From: Chloroflexota bacterium
Lineage (GTDB): Bacteria; Chloroflexota; Anaerolineae; Anaerolineales; Anaerolineaceae
Reading direction: 5' to 3'
Length of the DNA: 8,684 bases
NCBI GenBank assembly: GCA_023406965.1
Contig: JAEXTI010000580.1
Coordinates: 1-8,684 of the forward strand
Shown in pieces: positions 1 through 5,264 of this stretch (within the stretch, counting starts at the first letter, position 1; each line of letters begins with the position of its first letter). The translations under genes were made by a program, and so were the position numbers. The notes under the pieces were generated by a model, which ran no database searches, was not told where the DNA came from, and saw only the letters and a program-made list of their open reading frames with translations.

Positions 1-290
1 TCCTCGGCGCTCAAACCGATAGTCACTGCCAGGAACTCATCCCCCCCGTAGCGTCCGGCAAAGTGCTCGCCGGTAAAAACTACTTTCAGCGCTTCACCAA
101 TGCGCTTCAAGCAGTCGTCGCCCGCCACATGCCCGTAGTGCTCGTTGACGTACAGCAGGTGGTCCATGTCCACCTGCACCACGCCAATGTTGTAGCCCTT
201 CTGCCCCGCCAGCGACAGTGCCTCGTCCAGCCGCCGCAGCAGCTGCGCCCGGTGATACAGCCCCGTCAATGCATCCAATTGCTCGCTCAT
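1..290 (-). CDS. GGDEF-domain protein, putative diguanylate cyclase (5' part, runs off the left edge)
   Basis: The minus strand from an ATG at 290-288 stays open for 96 codons to the window edge and shows a GGDEF domain. Residues 6-14 (DALTGLYHR) are the usual domain opening. Residues 41-61 hold the metal and substrate region, with D41, N49, YGH at 52-54 and GD at 57-58. Residues 80-86 are RYGGDEF, the intact active-site signature. Such domains make cyclic di-GMP from two GTP. The four residues where an RxxD inhibitory site would lie, five residues before GGDEF, read TGEH, so the usual product-inhibition site is absent. The domain begins only about five residues from the start, so there is no N-terminal sensor; any partner domain must lie C-terminally, outside the window. 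A good ribosome binding site (GGAGAG, about 295-300) precedes the ATG. The GGDEF motif is encoded across a run of seven C on the plus strand (41-47), yet the frame is intact. Activity is inferred. Confidence 0.9.
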   Translation of the reverse strand, partial: MSEQLDALTGLYHRAQLLRRLDEALSLAGQKGYNIGVVQVDMDHLLYVNEHYGHVAGDDCLKRIGEALKVVFTGEHFAGRYGGDEFLAVTIGLSAE

Positions 291-327
291 AACACTCTCC
301 CTTGAGTATACTTATGTTTATATATGT

Positions 328-356
328 ATATTATTATATTTATACTTACGAGTCAA
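328..356 (-). promoter_or_regulatory. Possible promoter of the GGDEF gene
   Basis: On the minus strand TTGACT (356-351) and TAATAT (333-328) are separated by 17 bases, which fits a sigma-70-like -35/-10 pair. Transcription would start near 321 and give a leader of about 30 bases including the ribosome binding site. The stretch is very AT-rich, so chance matches are likely, and a TATAAT at 338-333 competes as the -10. This is a weak call. Confidence 0.3.
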
Positions 357-405
357 TAGTGAATTTAACCTGTCGTTTAGTTTATGTCATTGTCAAGTTT
401 CGATC

Positions 406-411
406 TATAAT
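406..411 (+). promoter_or_regulatory. Possible -10 element for the secreted-protein gene
   Basis: A perfect TATAAT lies about 60 bases before the ATG at 470 in the AT-rich divergent spacer. No good -35 is found 16-18 bases upstream. If it is used, transcription would start near 418 with a leader of about 50 bases. The call rests on the -10 hexamer and its position only. Confidence 0.3.
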
Positions 412-469
412 TACACAACGATTCCCAAAATTCATCTTTCGTAATACATTTGCTTAACGAGGCTCAATT

Positions 470-1987
470 ATGAAGACAGCTTTTCGAGTTGCGCTGACCA
501 TTTGTCTTTCAGCTGTTCTATTTGCTTCGCCTTCCCCAGTGCGGGCAGATACTCCGTCGCAAAGCAATTTGCAAGCAATCGACAATTTGCCCATTGAACC
601 CCTGAACGAAACACAACCAACAGTTTTCGTTCCTCTGGCTGCAGAACCCACTACCCACTACAAAACACTGACCGGCCTTGACTTCCACCCCGAGTCTTCG
701 AATTTAACCTATTCGTTCGGAAACGGCGGCCTTTACCCAGTGAATAATCTAAGCGATTATAGTTATTACGCAGCCTACACCCTGCCCCAGGGTGCAACGG
801 TGACGGGCATCACCTTTTTCATCATTGACAATAACCAAGATGTCGGCGTTGAGTATTCGGCCATGCGTTATGATCCTGAGACCGGTTCTCACGTAGAGAT
901 AGGTTTTGGCTATTCAAATTTATCCCTCCCCAACATCCGCGCCTTTAATCTTTCTTCTGGTCTCCCGTTTACCATAAACAACATTTATTCATATCGCCTG
1001 AGAGTGCAGTTTCGTGACACCGGAAACACTCAGGTATTGTGTGGCGCACGCATCGCCTATACCCTGCCAACAATGCCATCCAGCGGTGACCAGGACGTCA
1101 CAATAATTGGCGCAGATTTCCGCCCTGGCAGCTCAACAACAACATTTACCCCCGATTCACCCTTCTCAGGCTCTCTCGTCGCCACTGCTATCACTGCAGG
1201 CGATTATTTCTACACCCGCCTGGACCTGCCACAAGGTGCAATTATCAAAGAAGTGAAATGGTTTTTTATAGATAACCATACACAGAATTTCGCTTTACAG
1301 TTGATTACCCATCGACCATCACCTTCCATGGTCACCGCAGAAATAAACACTACTACTTCCGGAGCCTCCGCCACCATTCAAACGATCGCAATATCAGATA
1401 ACATCACTATTGATAACGCCACAAATTCCTACTCTATCTTATTCCGTCCGCAAGCTGCCGCAGTGGATCTACGCATCGTGGGAGCACGCGTGCGTTACAC
1501 GCCACCTGCCACTTCCCAATTAGGACAAGTACAAACCAAGACTTACTCTGGAATTCATTTTTTGCCATCCAGCTCTGCTCTAACTTACGACAACATTAGC
1601 ATGGGAGTATATGCGCTGGCGCTTAGTACCGGGCAGAACTTTCAGGTAAGCGTCGATTTGCCACCCAACACCTGTATCCAGAAGATCACCTTTTACTTTA
1701 TGGATGACGACGAGAAAAATATGACCTTCGTTGGAAGGAACTATTTTCCTCAAACGGGAACTTTTTCCGATCCACTTTACGATATCAGTTCGGGAGCCTC
1801 TCCCGAAACCCGGACCCTTGTATTTTCAGACACTTGTGATGAGATGGGGGTGATCGACCCCTCCAGCATGATCACCCGCTTGCGGGTACAATTGGGTATC
1901 GAGGGGGTGCTGAACCATATTCTTGTGGGCGCGAAAGTAGAATATATCTATCCCCAGGTTTACCTGCCCTTGATTAGAAAAGAGTAA
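470..1987 (+). CDS. Secreted protein of unknown function with three tandem repeat units and an LPL-type tail
   Basis: The 505-residue product starts with a signal peptide: K2 and R6, a hydrophobic core at about 7-20, and a likely cleavage after VRA at 24-26. The mature protein carries three diverged copies of one unit at about 64-200, 209-346 and 355-494. Each opens with a G-x-D/H-F-x-P-x-S-S element, has a central DLPxG/N...FFIDN-like strand pair, and ends in VGAR-V-x-Y or a variant. Alternating hydrophobic residues and many S, T and N suggest beta-sandwich folds. The third unit has two cysteines (C402, C456) that could pair. The C-terminus reads VYLPLIRKE, and a related TVFVPLA lies at 51-57, between the signal peptide and the first unit. 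No catalytic motif or known family is recognised. A surface or extracellular role is inferred. GAGG at 459-462, seven bases before the ATG, supports the start. Base composition looks more AT-rich than the genes to the right. Confidence 0.85.
   Translation: MKTAFRVALTICLSAVLFASPSPVRADTPSQSNLQAIDNLPIEPLNETQPTVFVPLAAEPTTHYKTLTGLDFHPESSNLTYSFGNGGLYPVNNLSDYSYYAAYTLPQGATVTGITFFIIDNNQDVGVEYSAMRYDPETGSHVEIGFGYSNLSLPNIRAFNLSSGLPFTINNIYSYRLRVQFRDTGNTQVLCGARIAYTLPTMPSSGDQDVTIIGADFRPGSSTTTFTPDSPFSGSLVATAITAGDYFYTRLDLPQGAIIKEVKWFFIDNHTQNFALQLITHRPSPSMVTAEINTTTSGASATIQTIAISDNITIDNATNSYSILFRPQAAAVDLRIVGARVRYTPPATSQLGQVQTKTYSGIHFLPSSSALTYDNISMGVYALALSTGQNFQVSVDLPPNTCIQKITFYFMDDDEKNMTFVGRNYFPQTGTFSDPLYDISSGASPETRTLVFSDTCDEMGVIDPSSMITRLRVQLGIEGVLNHILVGAKVEYIYPQVYLPLIRKE
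659..1951 (+). repeat. Three tandem protein-level repeat units of about 135-140 residues
   Basis: The units lie at about 659-1069, 1094-1507 and 1532-1951 inside the secreted-protein gene. Aligned by eye they share an opening (TGLDFHPESSNLTY, IGADFRPGSSTTTF, SGIHFLPSSSALTY). They also share a middle (LPQGATVTGITFFIIDN, LPQGAIIKEVKWFFIDN, LPPNTCIQKITFYFMDD) and an end (CGARIAYTLP, VGARVRYTPP, VGAKVEYIYP). The DNA itself is well diverged, so these are old internal duplications rather than recent DNA repeats. Confidence 0.8.
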
Positions 1988-2019
1988 TCCTCTGGGAGAG
2001 GCTACTCTTGCTTCTCTTT
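1981..2019 (+). terminator. Hairpin overlapping the stop codon of the secreted-protein gene, probable terminator
   Basis: AGAGTA (1981-1986) pairs with TACTCT (2003-2008), and inside it CCTCT (1989-1993) pairs with AGAGG (1997-2001) around a GGG loop. The two stems are separated by a small asymmetric internal loop. A pyrimidine-rich run, TTGCTTCTCTTT, follows at 2008-2019. The structure begins within the last codons of the gene. The U-run is interrupted, so it may be a weak terminator or an mRNA 3'-end protector. Confidence 0.45.
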
Positions 2020-2034
2020 AGAAGAATAACGTGA

Positions 2035-2074
2035 CAAAACCCGCACTTTGGGCAACTACAAAATGCGAGTTTTG
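2035..2074 (-). terminator. Sixteen-pair hairpin, terminator-like on the minus strand
   Basis: The arms 2035-2050 and 2059-2074 enclose an 8-base loop (2051-2058). On the plus strand two positions are C-A mismatches (2041/2068 and 2046/2063). On the minus strand both become G-U wobbles, so all 16 positions pair. The minus-strand 3' arm ends in GCGGGTTTTG, giving a short U-run next to a GC-rich stem, like an intrinsic terminator. No gene on the minus strand lies immediately upstream; the nearest is the CHAD gene, 1.3 kb away. A plus-strand role is possible but would use the poorer pairing. Confidence 0.4.
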
Positions 2075-2131
2075 CCATGCCAATCCCTAATGAACCAGGA
2101 ATTTTTACAATATTCCACCCCCAATTGGTAC

Positions 2132-2143
2132 TATAATCAACCC
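2132..2143 (+). promoter_or_regulatory. -10 element of udk placed for a leaderless transcript
   Basis: A perfect TATAAT (2132-2137) ends six bases before the ATG at 2144, so transcription would be expected to start at the A of the start codon itself. No ribosome binding site lies between them (CAACCC). No clear -35 is seen; the preceding GGTAC partly resembles an extended -10 context. Spacing and the missing Shine-Dalgarno sequence together support a leaderless udk mRNA. Confidence 0.5.
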
Positions 2144-2791
2144 ATGCAGCCTAAACTCCAACCGATTGTCATTGGCATTGCCGGCGGCACTGGCTCCGGC
2201 AAGACCACCGTCGCCCAGGCCATCCTCGAACGCGTGGGGCGTGACCGCATCGCTTTTCTCCCTCATGACGCTTATTACCGCGAGTTAGGCCACATGACCA
2301 CCGAAGAGCGATCCCGAGTCAACTTCGACCACCCCGATTCGCTCGAATCCGACCTGCTCGAGCAGCATATCAAACAGCTCAAGCGCGGCGAGCCCGCCGA
2401 TGTGCCTATCTACGACTTTACCCGCCACACCCGCACCGGTCAAACCCGCCGGGTAGAGCCCCATCGCGTGATCCTCGTGGACGGCATTCTCATCTTTTAC
2501 GAAGCCAACCTGCGCCGTCTTTTCGATGTAAAAATCTTCGTCGACACCGACGCCGACATTCGCTTCATCCGCCGCCTGCAGCGTGACATCATCGAGCGCG
2601 GGCGCACCACCGAATCGGTTATTAACCAATACCTGGGTACGGTCCGCCCCATGCACATGGAGTTCGTCGAGCCTTCCAAGCGCTACGCCGATATCATCAT
2701 CCCCGAAGGCGGCTTCAACTCAGTAGCTCTGGATATGGTGGAATCTCGGATCAAATTCTTGCTGGGTGAAGAGACGGACTCGCATGGATAA
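2144..2791 (+). CDS. udk: Uridine kinase
   Basis: The 215-residue protein matches the family length. It phosphorylates uridine (and usually cytidine) to the monophosphate with ATP or GTP, in cytosolic pyrimidine salvage. Visible motifs are the P-loop GGTGSGKTT (14-22) and HDAYYRE (41-47), whose D42 corresponds to the catalytic aspartate. Further on are NFDHPDS (60-66), PIYDFTRHTR (88-97) for nucleoside binding, ILVDGIL (110-116; the family usually has VEGIL) and the lid RRLQRDIIERGR (143-154). The frame is open upstream to 2048, but those 32 extra residues resemble nothing in the family, and the ATG at 2144 sits right behind a TATAAT element. The start is therefore set at 2144. The last eight bases overlap the next gene, which suggests a two-gene transcript. 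Confidence 0.95.
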   Translation: MQPKLQPIVIGIAGGTGSGKTTVAQAILERVGRDRIAFLPHDAYYRELGHMTTEERSRVNFDHPDSLESDLLEQHIKQLKRGEPADVPIYDFTRHTRTGQTRRVEPHRVILVDGILIFYEANLRRLFDVKIFVDTDADIRFIRRLQRDIIERGRTTESVINQYLGTVRPMHMEFVEPSKRYADIIIPEGGFNSVALDMVESRIKFLLGEETDSHG

Positions 2792-3395
2792 TCCCCCCGA
2801 GCCCGTTACGACTTCACCCGAGGATCCAGTTACCCCATCCAGGCCTGCCGTCAAGCCGCCCGAAGACCCCAAGATGAAATGGGTGCGCATCGCCACCCTG
2901 GTCTTCGTCATAGCCCTTTCTGTCACCCTGTTCATCTTTCGCGACCGCATCAAAGAGTTGGAAGAGTTCGGTTACCCCGGCATCTTCCTCTTCTCCATGC
3001 TGGCTAACGCCACCCTCATCTTGCCCATGCCCGGAATCATCGTGACCTCGTTGATGGGTGCAGTCTTCAACCCCTTTTGGGTCGCCATCGCCGCGGGCAG
3101 CGGTGCGGCCCTAGGCGAATTCTCCGGCTATCTGGCAGGGTTCAGCGGCCAAAAAGTAGCCGAACGCACCCCCGCCTACATCAAACTTGAAAATTGGATG
3201 AAAAAATATGGGGGCTGGACCATCCTGGTACTGGGCTTTATCCCCAACCCGCTCTTTGATATTGCCGGCTTGATCGCCGGGACTCTGAAAATGCCCCCGG
3301 CCAAGTTTCTCTTCTGGTGCTGGCTGGGCAAGGTCCTCAAAATGATGTTGTTCGCCTACGGTGGCGCATTGGGTCTCAGCCTGCTGCCCGAGTAG
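2784..3395 (+). CDS. VTT/DedA-family membrane protein
   Basis: This is a 203-residue integral membrane protein. Residues 1-30 form a proline- and acid-rich, probably cytoplasmic, tail. Hydrophobic segments follow at about 34-52, 64-93, 95-111, 144-167 and 174-200. Residues 81-84 (PMPG), GEFSGYLAG at 111-119 and GFIPNPLFDIAGLIAG at 151-166 match the glycine/proline re-entrant regions of the VTT (SNARE-associated, DedA-like) domain. Some members of this superfamily act as lipid scramblases or undecaprenyl-phosphate flippases, but the substrate here cannot be told from sequence. The ATG at 2784 overlaps the udk stop (ATGGATAA), so translation is probably coupled. A GTG at 2766 would only add six residues and is less likely. 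Two stop codons stand in tandem (3393-3398). The gene converges on the CHAD gene with 13 bases between them, and no hairpin is evident in the gap. Confidence 0.88.
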   Translation: MDNPPEPVTTSPEDPVTPSRPAVKPPEDPKMKWVRIATLVFVIALSVTLFIFRDRIKELEEFGYPGIFLFSMLANATLILPMPGIIVTSLMGAVFNPFWVAIAAGSGAALGEFSGYLAGFSGQKVAERTPAYIKLENWMKKYGGWTILVLGFIPNPLFDIAGLIAGTLKMPPAKFLFWCWLGKVLKMMLFAYGGALGLSLLPE

Positions 3396-3408
3396 TAGTC
3401 CAAAATCT

Positions 3409-4404
3409 TTATTCGGATAGCGCGGGCGGCGGCCAATTCGGCGTCAAGGTGATCGGCAAACCGATCTGCTTGCGCAACCCGGCCCACAGGTCCTGCTCCA
3501 GCAGCGAATCCCAGTAAGCGCGGAACTCGGCGTAGCGCCTGTCACGCATGGTCTGCCGGTCGATGAGAAAGCCCTGGAACCCCAGCACCAGGCGATGGTA
3601 CGATTTGACATGGCCCAGGTAGGCCAACATGCGCTCGCGCTCTTCTTCCATGAACTGCGGCAGGTACACGCCCCACACATCGCAGTCATGAATGTCGCCC
3701 AACTGTTCCTGCATCTCCCGCACCGGGTTCAGCCAATCCTTCAACTCGCCGCCGTAAAGTGGGGCAAAATTCTCCATTGTGTAACGCAGCCACTTGGCTG
3801 CAATACGCATCTCATGCAGTTCCGCCACTTTATCCGGCTGGTGAACAATTTCGGCATAACCCAGGAAATCGTCCAGCCGCCCGGTGATGTGCTGAAAAGC
3901 GTGCCGGTAAAGCTGCGGGGTAAAGACATACACTTGCTCGGCTTGGGCGGCCAGCGGCTCCAGCACGGCGCGCAAGTCGGGCACGGTGTTGTCGCTTTCC
4001 AACCGGGCGATGGCTTCCTCCAGAGGCGCCTGCAAAGCAGCACGATGCTGCCGCAAACGAAGCAGCAGGCGGGTCAGTCCCGGCCCCTGGGTGGGGTCAT
4101 CCTGCTTCCGGGCATATTTGGCCAGCGCATCGATCTGCACGTCCGCGTCTCGGGCTGCGCCCAGCGCCTGCGTGATCCGGCGAATATCCTTTAACCATAC
4201 CTCCGCCTTGCGCTTGGGCAGGCAGCCGGCAAACAAAGGCAAAGCCGCCCGCAGCCTGCGGCTGGCCACGCGCATCCTGTGGATATATTCGATATCCGCG
4301 CTGCCGTTACGCACCCCCTCCTGTTCTTTCTCCAGGGCACCTAAATGTTTGAGTAATACACCCGCGCCATAGACGCAGATCCCTTCATCCCTATGGTTTT
4401 TCAT
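3409..4404 (-). CDS. CHAD-domain protein, probable polyphosphate-binding protein
   Basis: This 331-residue, mostly helical protein has the two-fold CHAD pattern. The first half has IHRMRVASRRLRAALPLF (41-58) followed by ALGAARDADV (80-89). The second has LHEMRIAAKWLRYTMENF (196-213) followed by QLGDIHDCDV (234-243). H42, H197 and the surrounding R/K residues (R43, R45, R49, R50, R52, R200, K204, R207) form the basic surface that in known CHAD proteins binds inorganic polyphosphate. No CYTH/triphosphatase domain is fused, so this is a stand-alone CHAD protein with no obvious catalytic site. GGAGG (4411-4415) six bases upstream supports the start. The gene lies behind the pst-phoU terminator and has its own candidate promoter. 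Its place beside a phosphate transporter fits a role in polyphosphate storage or granule association, which remains inference. Confidence 0.92.
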   Translation of the reverse strand: MKNHRDEGICVYGAGVLLKHLGALEKEQEGVRNGSADIEYIHRMRVASRRLRAALPLFAGCLPKRKAEVWLKDIRRITQALGAARDADVQIDALAKYARKQDDPTQGPGLTRLLLRLRQHRAALQAPLEEAIARLESDNTVPDLRAVLEPLAAQAEQVYVFTPQLYRHAFQHITGRLDDFLGYAEIVHQPDKVAELHEMRIAAKWLRYTMENFAPLYGGELKDWLNPVREMQEQLGDIHDCDVWGVYLPQFMEEERERMLAYLGHVKSYHRLVLGFQGFLIDRQTMRDRRYAEFRAYWDSLLEQDLWAGLRKQIGLPITLTPNWPPPALSE

Positions 4405-4427
4405 GCTCGTCCTCCGGCGTACGGATC

Positions 4428-4456
4428 GATTGTGGAGTGATGCACTCTAGATTGTA
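4428..4456 (-). promoter_or_regulatory. Candidate promoter and repeat-rich operator region of the CHAD gene
   Basis: On the minus strand TACAAT (4456-4451) is a good -10 and would start transcription near 4441-4444, with a leader of about 40 bases that includes GGAGG. No convincing -35 is found, since that position falls in the T-run of the preceding terminator, so an activator may be needed. ACAATC occurs twice with a 22-base period (4455-4450 and 4433-4428). The inverted repeat GAGTG-N3-CACTC (4435-4447) lies between the copies. These could be binding sites, but no factor is recognised. Confidence 0.4.
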
Positions 4457-4469
4457 CCTTATGTAGAAG

Positions 4470-4511
4470 AAAAAATAGATGTTTCCAGGGTTAAAGCCCC
4501 GCAAACATCTA
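4470..4511 (-). terminator. Rho-independent terminator of the pst-phoU operon
   Basis: On the minus strand TAGATGTTT (4511-4503) pairs perfectly with AAACATCTA (4484-4476). The 18-base interior can form a further G-C stem (GGG with CCC). Six T (4475-4470) and then CTTCT follow directly. It stands 46 bases after the phoU stop and separates phoU from the CHAD gene. Read on the plus strand the same stem is followed by AATTTT (4511-4516), so it may also stop transcripts arriving from udk-VTT. Confidence 0.85.
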
Positions 4512-4557
4512 ATTTTGCCTTTCTGGGTTGTCCTGGCCGGCGCCTGAAAAACCTGTG

Positions 4558-5235
4558 TTACTCCAAATCTTCCAGATCGTCAGTATCCATATCGAACAGC
4601 TCGCCGGTTGCGATGAAGACCGTGCGCTCGCAAATATTGGTCACCCGGTCCGCGGCACGCTCAAAATTATGAATCACCCAAATGAGTAAATTGACCTGGT
4701 CAATCATCTCAGGGCGGGCGATCATCTGCTCTACCAGCAAGCGGTATGTCTGGTTATACAGCGCATCCACCTGTTCGTCCTCTTCCGGAATGGCGTGCGC
4801 CTGGGTAGCATTTTCGGTTACAAACGCGCTCAACGAGCGGTGCAGCATTCCCACCGCCAGTTCCGCCATTTGCGAGATCTCGCGCATGGGCACCTGAATA
4901 TCGGAGTCGCCCAACTGCATGACCACTTTGGCGTTGCCTTTGGCGTAATCGCCCATCCGCTCCAGCTCGATGTTCACTTCCAGAATAGCCGCCAGCAAGC
5001 GCAAATCGTGCGCCATGGGTTGCTGGGTGGCAATCAAAATGAGAATCGCATTTTCAAGCGCATAGCGTTTTTCGTTGATCGCGTGATCATCACGGATGAT
5101 TTTTTGCGCCGCGGTCACATCGCGCTTTCTCAGCGCTTCCACCGAGCGCAACAACGCCTGTTCAACCATGCTGCCGAGCAGGAGAACTTCATCTTGAAGC
5201 TGGTGGATCTGGCGGTCCAACGTTTCTCGAGGCAT
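4558..5235 (-). CDS. phoU: Phosphate-signalling and transport regulator PhoU
   Basis: At 225 residues this is the normal PhoU length, made of two three-helix bundles. The two metal-binding signatures are visible: ELERMGDYAKGNA (90-102) and NFERAADRVTNICE (190-203). PhoU is a cytoplasmic negative regulator. In studied bacteria it links the Pst transporter with the PhoR/PhoB-type two-component system and limits phosphate uptake. Its place after pstB is the classical one. A Shine-Dalgarno-like GGAAAGGG sits about seven bases before the ATG, and the 29-base gap to pstB implies co-transcription. The C-terminus is strongly acidic (residues 212-225 have D or E at about every second position), extending past the second bundle; its purpose is unknown. 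No phoB/phoR genes lie in this window. Confidence 0.96.
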   Translation of the reverse strand: MPRETLDRQIHQLQDEVLLLGSMVEQALLRSVEALRKRDVTAAQKIIRDDHAINEKRYALENAILILIATQQPMAHDLRLLAAILEVNIELERMGDYAKGNAKVVMQLGDSDIQVPMREISQMAELAVGMLHRSLSAFVTENATQAHAIPEEDEQVDALYNQTYRLLVEQMIARPEMIDQVNLLIWVIHNFERAADRVTNICERTVFIATGELFDMDTDDLEDLE

Positions 5236-5264
5236 AAATAACCCTTTCCGGAGTAATGTGAGAA

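Noticed and set aside
41..47. Run of seven C as a possible frameshift in the GGDEF gene
   Set aside because: Read on the minus strand the run encodes the two glycines of an intact RYGGDEFLAV, so the frame is correct.
63..305. Open plus-strand frame of 80 codons at the left edge
   Set aside because: It lies antisense to the GGDEF gene, whose signature motifs are clear, and its translation shows no domain or sensible composition.
385..411. Two TGTCA copies (385-389 and 391-395) and TTGTCA with TATAAT as a Pho box or promoter
   Set aside because: The TGTCA copies are six bases apart rather than the 11 of a Pho box, and TTGTCA is only ten bases from TATAAT, too close for a -35/-10 pair.
2048..2143. 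A 32-residue N-terminal extension of uridine kinase
   Set aside because: The extension includes half of a hairpin and a TATAAT element, has no resemblance to the family, and the ATG at 2144 gives the normal protein length.
3396..3408. A terminator in the gap between the VTT and CHAD genes
   Set aside because: Only four- to five-base pairings such as CCGA with TCGG can be drawn across the gap. They are too weak and have no adjoining T-run.
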